Shown: piece after piece, positions 59,207 through 64,000 of the stretch
Position numbering within the stretch: position 1 is the first letter of the stretch
Layout of the letters: each line of letters begins with the position of its first letter
DNA from: a virus
DNA length: 64,000 nt
Strand: one strand, 5' to 3'
IMG/VR virus record: IMGVR_UViG_3300002143_000235
Location: 248,001-312,000 of that record
The notes under the pieces: generated by a model
What the model saw: only the letters and a program-made list of their open reading frames with translations
What the model was told of the DNA's origin: nothing
Databases searched by the model: none
Made by a program: the position numbers and the translations under genes

Positions 59207-60883
59207 ATGTTTAGCAACAAAAAAACACAATTGTTCCCGACGCCTGCGAAAGCCGCGTCCTCGAACAGAGCATCTGCGACAACAAACGCATTTGTTGGGA
59301 CTGCTATGAAGAAAGCAGCTGAGACACGTTCTGAGAACGGTGCTCTCAAATACAAAACTACAGGCGATGATTTCGTTGATCAATTCGGGAAACTGGGTGA
59401 AATGAAACAACCGCGTTCATTTGCAACCATTGCAAAAGATCAGGCATTACTATGGTCACAAAACAAACTACTTACTGTAGCATTCACATTATACATCCGT
59501 ATGATTACTCGTGTAACTAATGTATTTGGAACTGAAACTTCTGTTTCACAGAAAGGTGCAGAACTTCGTCATGAGGGTATTATGCGAATGATTTGGTTGC
59601 ATACAACAGCTCCAAAAACATTTTGGAATAACGTACCACTAATGGTATCAGTTGGTTCGTGGCAAGACATCTTTACGATGCTTCAATACGATCTTGTCTA
59701 TAATGGATGGGAAGGACGTAAACTTGACTGGACAAAGTTCGGTAAATTGATTCTTACTGGTCTTACAGATGAGACTCAAATGAACCTTGTTAAGAAATAC
59801 CTTCCACAAATCAAAGCAAAATCAGCATGTAAGACTGTTGAAGCGCAAGCTGACAACATGATCGGAAAATGGTTGTGTTCTTTGATCTTCGGTACAAAAA
59901 TTGGTCCAGAAGGTGCTACTTACAAAGCTTACCGTAAATTGAAAACTTCCGGAACAGCGCACGAGTGGCAGAAATTGATCTCGCAAGGTAAACACAAACT
60001 GGTTGATTTTAACACGATACACGGACGTGCTTTGAGTAAACTGGTACGTTCTAAATACTTAGCGAACCAGAATCTTACTGAGAAGTATGAAAGCTGGATC
60101 ACAAAAGATTCAACAACTGATGTGAAATACACTGGATTTGTTCACGAACTTTTCGCAGGTCTTCCATCAACAGAAGTTTCATTGGGTGTTGCAAAATCGG
60201 AAACGATCAACAAACAATTTGCAACACTTGTTAAGAAAGGTGGTAAAGGTGCAACAAACCTTATCGTTGTTCGTGATACATCTGGATCTATGGGTTCTAC
60301 AGCAACAGGAACAAACATGAGCTGTTATAACATTGCGAAAGCTTTGGCATTATACTTCTCTGAGTTCTTGACTGGAACATTCCAAGATGCATGGATTGAG
60401 TTTAATAATAATGCACAAATGCATACTTGGAAAGGTACAACACCAATTAATCGTTGGTACAACGACCGTTCAAGCTATGTTGGAGGCACAAATTTCCAAT
60501 CTGTTGTTGACTTGTTCATTAACATGAAACGCCAAGGTGTTGCTGAATCAGATTTTCCATCAGGAATTCTGTGTATCTCTGATGGTGAGTTCAATGCATC
60601 AGATTTAGGTAAAACAAATGTTGAATCAGCTCGACGTAAGTTGACTGCTGCTGGATTCAGTGCTGAGTATGTTCGTAACTTTGTGATTGTTCTTTGGAAC
60701 CTTCAATCTGGATACGGATCACGTGGCAATAAATTTGAAACCAACGGAGACGTTGAGAATGTATTTTATTTCTCTGGTTACTCAGCTGCAACTGTGTCGT
60801 TCTTAACGAATGATATCAAAACTGCTCGTGAGCTTTTCGAAGCTGCGATGAACCAGGAAGTTCTCTCAATGGTTCAAATCTAA
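59207..60883 (+). CDS. Ro60/TROVE-like (DUF2828-type) vWA protein, 558 aa
   Basis: Residues 60-330 are a helical-repeat region with 'LRHEGIMRMIWLHTTAPKTFW' and 'VSVGSWQDIFTML', resembling TROVE/DUF2828 repeats. Residues 350-545 form a vWA domain: MIDAS 'VVRDTSGSMGS' (DxSGS), the Thr in 'YVGGTNFQS' and 'CISDGEFNA' (Asp). Ro60 proteins form an RNA-binding ring closed by a vWA domain, bind misfolded RNAs and Y RNAs, and in bacteria work with nucleases in RNA decay or repair. The structured RNA locus starts 1.5 kb downstream. The family call is fair; the RNA partner is inferred. Confidence 0.7.
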   Translation: MFSNKKTQLFPTPAKAASSNRASATTNAFVGTAMKKAAETRSENGALKYKTTGDDFVDQFGKLGEMKQPRSFATIAKDQALLWSQNKLLTVAFTLYIRMITRVTNVFGTETSVSQKGAELRHEGIMRMIWLHTTAPKTFWNNVPLMVSVGSWQDIFTMLQYDLVYNGWEGRKLDWTKFGKLILTGLTDETQMNLVKKYLPQIKAKSACKTVEAQADNMIGKWLCSLIFGTKIGPEGATYKAYRKLKTSGTAHEWQKLISQGKHKLVDFNTIHGRALSKLVRSKYLANQNLTEKYESWITKDSTTDVKYTGFVHELFAGLPSTEVSLGVAKSETINKQFATLVKKGGKGATNLIVVRDTSGSMGSTATGTNMSCYNIAKALALYFSEFLTGTFQDAWIEFNNNAQMHTWKGTTPINRWYNDRSSYVGGTNFQSVVDLFINMKRQGVAESDFPSGILCISDGEFNASDLGKTNVESARRKLTAAGFSAEYVRNFVIVLWNLQSGYGSRGNKFETNGDVENVFYFSGYSAATVSFLTNDIKTARELFEAAMNQEVLSMVQI

Positions 60884-60891
60884 GAATAAAT

Positions 60892-60925
60892 AAAACACTC
60901 AACTGTGAAAATGGTTGAGTGTTTT
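60892..60925 (+). terminator. Intrinsic terminator
   Basis: AAAACACTCAAC and GTTGAGTGTTTT arms after the Ro60-like gene. Confidence 0.8.
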
Positions 60926-60938
60926 CAAAAATAATATC

Positions 60939-61385
60939 ATGTACGGATTAACTATTGATTTTAAAAAAGAAGGTAATTTTTTTACAGTATCAAAAGATGT
61001 AAAAATTACTCACGAGCAATTAGAAAAAATTTGCGATTTATTAAATTTTGATAAAATAAAATTTCAAGAAATTCCAGATTTTGAAGATATAGGTAATTTA
61101 ACAATTGAAGCAGAATTTTACAATGAATGCACAATTGATGATCTATTTGATGATGATCATCAATTAGTTATGAATGGTTATGGACCTAATTTAGCATCAT
61201 TTCTGTCTAATTTAGATTTTGGAATAGATTGGGATGAAGACACCAGTGAAGCTGTAACATCATTTAAAGCTACTATTGAAAATAAATATGTTATTACCTT
61301 TGATATTGAAGAAGGTGATTGTATTGAAGATAGAATCTATGAAACAGATGTAGTTAATCTTAAAATAATTAAAGTTTTACAGTAA
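60939..61385 (+). CDS. Hypothetical acidic protein, 148 aa
   Basis: ATG 60939 (MYGLTIDFKKEGNFFTVSK) lies outside the terminator, whereas an earlier Met at 60915 falls within it. Not recognised. Confidence 0.6.
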   Translation: MYGLTIDFKKEGNFFTVSKDVKITHEQLEKICDLLNFDKIKFQEIPDFEDIGNLTIEAEFYNECTIDDLFDDDHQLVMNGYGPNLASFLSNLDFGIDWDEDTSEAVTSFKATIENKYVITFDIEEGDCIEDRIYETDVVNLKIIKVLQ

Positions 61386-61428
61386 ACTAAAAGTACTCAA
61401 TAGTCGAGCATAATTTAACAAAATAAAT

Positions 61429-62142
61429 ATGGCAATTAATTTAGAAAAGATTGAAGAACGTAAACAATCCGTTATAAATCTTAAAAAAAACAAAGGTATT
61501 GAAACACAGAAGGCACAAGTTGTTTTATGTTTGGATTATTCAGGATCTATGGATGGTCTTTATCGATCTGGTGTCGTACAAGAAACACTTGAACGTGTTT
61601 TACCGCTCGGTTTAGCATTTGATGATAATGGTGAAGTTGATTTTTATTTGTTTGAATCTGGTATTCGTAAGATGCCATCGAATATCACACTTGGAAATAT
61701 TGATGGTTACATCAATGAAAAAGTGATGAATAAATATAGTATGGGTGGAACAAATTATGCTCCAGCAATCAATGCTATTGTTAATGAATTTGCTGAAACT
61801 ACTAAAAGTGGATTCTTTGGCAGTTCTAAACCAAAACAATTAGATCTTCCAGTATATGTAATTTTTATTACAGACGGTGAAAATTATGATGAAAGAGATG
61901 CAGAACGTGCAATGATTGAAGCATCTAAACATGGTATTTTCTTTCAATTTATTGGAATTGGTAATTCATCATTTCCATTTCTTGAAAAATTAGATGACAT
62001 GCCTGGACGTGTTATTGATAATGCAGACTTTTTCACTGTTCGTGATTTGAAAAACACATCAGACGATGATCTTTACAAAAAAATGATGACAGAATTTCCT
62101 GAATGGATTAGAATGTCACGTCAAGCTGGACAAATTAAATAA
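61429..62142 (+). CDS. TerF-like vWA protein, 237 aa
   Basis: A single vWA domain: 'VVLCLDYSGSMDGLY' (DxSGS) near residue 32, 'YSMGGTNYAPA' (Thr) near 105 and 'IFITDGENYDE' (Asp). The pattern matches vWA domains of the TerF/tellurite-resistance family, often placed in stress and RNA/nucleotide second-messenger contexts. It stands between the Ro60-like gene and the structured RNA locus; a joint role is possible. Confidence 0.75.
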   Translation: MAINLEKIEERKQSVINLKKNKGIETQKAQVVLCLDYSGSMDGLYRSGVVQETLERVLPLGLAFDDNGEVDFYLFESGIRKMPSNITLGNIDGYINEKVMNKYSMGGTNYAPAINAIVNEFAETTKSGFFGSSKPKQLDLPVYVIFITDGENYDERDAERAMIEASKHGIFFQFIGIGNSSFPFLEKLDDMPGRVIDNADFFTVRDLKNTSDDDLYKKMMTEFPEWIRMSRQAGQIK

Positions 62143-62145
62143 CAT

Positions 62146-62388
62146 ATGATTAATCAATTAGCTATCGAGTGTTACATGTTAACACAATCACATGAACCAA
62201 TTATTCAGATGCTAGAAGCAGCAGGAATTGAAACTGAAGATGGAGCAAGAATTGCATTGACTGGTGCAGTTAAATCTAATGTGGTTAGTGCTTTATCTTA
62301 CGGATCTTCTTCAGCAGGAATTTCAACATCAAGAACAGCTGGACGTGTTTTAGAGCACTTCAGAAAAAAAGAAGAAAAAAAAGCATAA
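62146..62388 (+). CDS. Small hypothetical protein, 80 aa
   Basis: Starts three bases after the TerF-like gene. 'CYMLTQSHEPIIQMLEAAGIETEDGARIALTGA' is helical; the C-terminus is Lys/Glu-rich. Not recognised. Confidence 0.6.
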   Translation: MINQLAIECYMLTQSHEPIIQMLEAAGIETEDGARIALTGAVKSNVVSALSYGSSSAGISTSRTAGRVLEHFRKKEEKKA

Positions 62389-62404
62389 AAAAATTCAAAC
62401 AAAT

Positions 62405-62445
62405 TTCTGTTATGCGAATATAAAACGTATAATTGCATAACAGAA
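62405..62445 (+). repeat. 11-bp perfect inverted repeat
   Basis: TTCTGTTATGC (62405-62415) and GCATAACAGAA (62435-62445), with a 19-base spacer. It has no T run, so it is more like an operator or RNA hairpin at the head of the structured RNA than a terminator. Confidence 0.6.
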
Positions 62446-62752
62446 CAAATGCGTTCATTGACATATTGGTACAAAAAAATAAAAAATAACATACAGCAAT
62501 GTTTAATAACGGTTATGTCCGAAAGGACCTGTGTGTGAGCTGTCATCTGAAAAGACACGTATTGTAAATGGGATTGAGTAGATAACTCATTAAACGCTTG
62601 GAACCGTCCTGAATTACTTTACGTTATAAGAACTTAGTAAGTAGCATATCATGCAGTGATTGAATTAGCAAGCAGACAGATTGACTTATCATTAGTCTGA
62701 AATTCTTGCATGTTATTTGAACAAAAGATTTCTTACAGCAAATATTCGTTTA

Positions 62753-62843
62753 AGCATCCTTATAGCTCGTGGTCGTAGGTTCGATTCCTGCTCTCGCAAC
62801 AAATTAAAAAATAAATTGCGAGATAGCTCAGTGGTAGAGCACG
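62753..62843 (+). tRNA. Candidate permuted tRNA (3' half before 5' half)
   Basis: The 3' half comes first (62753-62799), with T arm GTAGG TTCGATT CCTGC and acceptor TCTCGCA. After an 18-base A/T linker comes the 5' half (62817-62843): TGCGAGA, TA, GCTC AGTGGTA GAGC, A, CG. Acceptor strands pair at all seven positions, and joining CG to AGC gives CGAGC, which pairs fully with GCTCG (65-69) to make a five-pair anticodon stem with a five-base variable loop TGGTC. The resulting loop ATCCTTATA is nine bases, two more than normal, so the anticodon is unclear. Confidence 0.5.
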
Positions 62844-62951
62844 TAATAACAAAAACAGAAATCTGATAAGATTAGTTACAGCAAACAAAACAAACATCAA
62901 ACTTTTACTTTGAACACGTTTAAAAACTCTAATCTGATAAGAAGTGTAACA

Positions 62952-63020
62952 GCAAAATCCTTTATGGTAAAAAATTTGACTCAAACTCAAAAATAGATGG
63001 TTCAAATCCGTCAGCTCGCC
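62952..63020 (+). tRNA. tRNA-like body with CAA anticodon and unmatched acceptor
   Basis: Anticodon arm TTTGA CTCAAAC TCAAA (perfect, anticodon CAA) and T arm GATGG TTCAAAT CCGTC, then AGCTCGC and C. A 5' strand GCAAAAT directly upstream pairs with AGCTCGC at only four of seven positions. Sits in the fourth helical unit. Confidence 0.4.
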
Positions 63021-63118
63021 GGAGCATAAACGTCAACACTTCTGTACAAAGTCACTTACAGCAATTTTATAACACTGATTTTCTAACTCAATATGTTTAA
63101 AAATGTGACTTGAAAAAA

Positions 63119-63192
63119 GAGCACTTACAGCAAACTTAAAACTTTACTTTTTTTGGATAAAAGACGGGCAGGTTCGATTCCTGCGGTGCGCG
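63119..63192 (+). tRNA. tRNA-Pro(TGG)-like body
   Basis: Anticodon arm CTTTT TTTGGAT AAAAG (anticodon TGG), T arm GCAGG TTCGATT CCTGC, acceptor GAGCACT/GGTGCGC with one mismatch, 74 nt overall. There is no good D stem; its place is taken by the TTACAGCAAA motif. The same GAGCAC strand can instead pair with GTGCTC at 63221, so two folds compete. Confidence 0.45.
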
Positions 63193-63363
63193 AACACTCT
63201 CGGTGCGGATAAACTACACTGTGCTCTGATAAGGATACTTTCAGCAAATTTAAAAAAATTTCATTTGAAGAAAAAACAACACGTATCCTGAATTATTTGT
63301 ACCAATTATGCTTACTGCATAGTCAAAGAAAAACGACTAAATCCTGAGACGGAAATAGTTAAT

Positions 63364-63395
63364 AAAAAAGGCCAGTCAAATTGACTGGCCTTTTT
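63364..63395. terminator. Bidirectional terminator
   Basis: AAAAAAGGCCAGTCAA/TTGACTGGCCTTTTT between the structured RNA and the leftward genes. Confidence 0.85.
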
Positions 63396-63545
63396 CTATT
63401 TCTTTAATTTTGCAATACTAAAATTAGAATCAAGTCTGACTCGATTAGTACTTGGCTTCCATTTTATGGTTGGCGTAAATTCTATTCTTTTAGGTAATTC
63501 TGGTTTACCTGAAGAATCTTTATAAGAAATAAAAACTTGTGCCAT
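63396..63545 (-). CDS. Small hypothetical protein, 49 aa
   Basis: Minus-strand MAQVFISYKDSSGKPELPKR..., stop TAG at 63398-63396. Its start overlaps the end of the next leftward gene. Not recognised. Confidence 0.6.
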   Translation of the reverse strand: MAQVFISYKDSSGKPELPKRIEFTPTIKWKPSTNRVRLDSNFSIAKLKK

Positions 63546-64000
63546 TATTTAATATACTCTTCTTTAATAAGAGTATAAGTAAATGAATTCCCCCACTTGT
63601 CTCTAGCTTTTCTACAGATCGTCATGAATTCATTAAAATCCTTGATTCGTTTGAAAACAGAACAACCAGCTGACCAATTTTCAACTATTGATGAATCAAC
63701 CCCACCTTTGTGAATATTAATTCCAAAGAGACCTTTCTCTATAGAATTCTCATCATAGATATTGTCTTTGTTACCATCACGGTATACAGCAACTTCTTTT
63801 TGTTGACACAATGCTTCATATTTACCTTGGTGTAAACCAATACGGTGTGAACCTCTGTATTGTCCTGGTACCAATCTTGCACACCCTTTTGAGCTTAACA
63901 ATTTCTTAAACATGTAAAATGATCCTGGATCGGTTGTGTTATTCCAGATATAAAATTGCCATACACCATCAACTTTGAATGATACAGTAATGTAATCATC
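63545..64000 (-). CDS. Peptidoglycan-active (L,D-transpeptidase-like) protein, partial
   Basis: The frame stays open to the right edge, so the start is outside the window. It contains 'GLFGINIHKGGVDSSIVENWSAGCSVFK', a His followed by S-x-GC like the YkuD or endolysin-type Cys active site found in phage cell-wall proteins ('GxxIHxG...WSAGCQV'). Likely involved in lysis or virion entry. An internal Met at 63913 would give 122 residues, but the upstream frame looks coding too. Confidence 0.6.
   Translation of the reverse strand, partial: DDYITVSFKVDGVWQFYIWNNTTDPGSFYMFKKLLSSKGCARLVPGQYRGSHRIGLHQGKYEALCQQKEVAVYRDGNKDNIYDENSIEKGLFGINIHKGGVDSSIVENWSAGCSVFKRIKDFNEFMTICRKARDKWGNSFTYTLIKEEYIK

Larger units (their letters stand above)
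62485..63288 (+). ncRNA. Large structured RNA of seven tandem helical units
   Basis: Seven consecutive stems of unrelated sequence: 62485-62492/62710-62717, 62726-62732/62858-62864, 62870-62875/62929-62934, 62941-62947/63036-63042, 63049-63055/63105-63111, 63118-63124/63221-63227, 63233-63238/63283-63288. In each unit the left strand runs into an ACAGCAA-type motif (TTACAGCAAA, variants AACAGCAAA and TTTCAGCAAA) and the right strand is followed by TGATAA or a close variant. Paired bases change while unpaired motifs stay, as expected for a conserved RNA. Three units contain tRNA T arms. About 800 nt, no ORFs. Confidence 0.65.

Noticed and set aside
59144-59410. Minus-strand ORF over the Ro60-like start
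   Set aside because: Low coding quality and antisense to a well-supported gene.
62860-63290. Hammerhead ribozymes suggested by CTGATAAG
   Set aside because: The core needs CUGANGA and a GAAA segment; the sequence has CTGATAA and no matching GAAA, so the repeat is not a hammerhead.
62700-63290. CRISPR array suggested by repeated TTACAGCAAA
   Set aside because: The repeated motif is only about 10 bases, spacing varies from 56 to 230 bases, and the flanking bases form stems.

Overview
The window looks like part of the genome of a large virulent phage (jumbo-phage style) of a Bacteroidota host, probably a flavobacterium. The DNA is AT-rich and densely packed with short genes whose stops and starts touch or overlap. 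Promoters carry the Bacteroidota -7 element TAnnTTTG, Shine-Dalgarno sites are essentially absent, and two secreted proteins end in type IX secretion (T9SS)-like sorting domains. Phage hallmarks are a 1348-aa virion-type protein, an SGNH tail-fibre-like protein, a portal-like fragment, UvsW-like and DinG/XPD-like helicases, DHFR, ClpP-like and M23-like proteins, and many tRNAs.

Layout. 1-7.3 kb: end of a virion gene, a T9SS-type secreted protein, small unknown genes and a YqeY protein; a leftward block (6.3-7.7 kb) holds a 2OG-Fe(II) oxygenase candidate. 7.8-19.5 kb: large structural genes, ClpP-like protease, two tyrosine/dual-specificity phosphatase paralogues, two secreted proteins. 19.5-33.5 kb: UvsW, macro-like and 2H-phosphoesterase proteins, a duplicated and decayed patch with integron attC-like repeats, an HD-CoaD fusion, DHFR, and a leftward tail-fibre gene. 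33.5-34.15 kb: a Ser/Arg-rich leader peptide, an attenuator, then two tRNA-Ser and three tRNA-Arg genes. 34.2-46.2 kb: P-loop polynucleotide-kinase-like protein, HD hydrolase, CoaE-MazG-like fusion, nucleotidyltransferase, ferritin-like protein. 46.2-48.2 kb: tRNA-like and highly structured RNA with almost no coding. 48.2-62.4 kb: second nucleotidyltransferase, PD-(D/E)XK nuclease, DinG/XPD helicase, radical SAM cluster, M23-like peptidase, and a TROVE/DUF2828-like vWA protein with a TerF-like vWA protein. 62.4-63.4 kb: a second structured RNA locus with seven tandem helices that share sequence motifs and contain tRNA pieces. The window ends in a leftward lysis-type gene.

Two systems stand out. 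First, the tRNA-Ser/tRNA-Arg operon is preceded by a 29-codon ORF with 14 consecutive Ser/Arg codons, an intrinsic terminator, and an upstream segment able to form the competing antiterminator. The codons used match those read by the five downstream tRNAs, so this looks like classical attenuation sensing Ser/Arg-tRNA shortage to switch on phage tRNAs. Second, the 62.4-63.3 kb RNA, next to a Ro60-like protein gene, is built from seven helices of unrelated sequence, each followed on the 5' side by an ACAGCAA-type motif and on the 3' side by a TGATAA-type linker. It contains a candidate permuted tRNA (3' half before 5' half). Scattered RNA end-processing candidates (2H phosphoesterase, P-loop kinase, ART-like protein, two nucleotidyltransferases) could act on such RNAs, but that link is inference. 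All calls come from reading the sequence; no database search or folding program was run.
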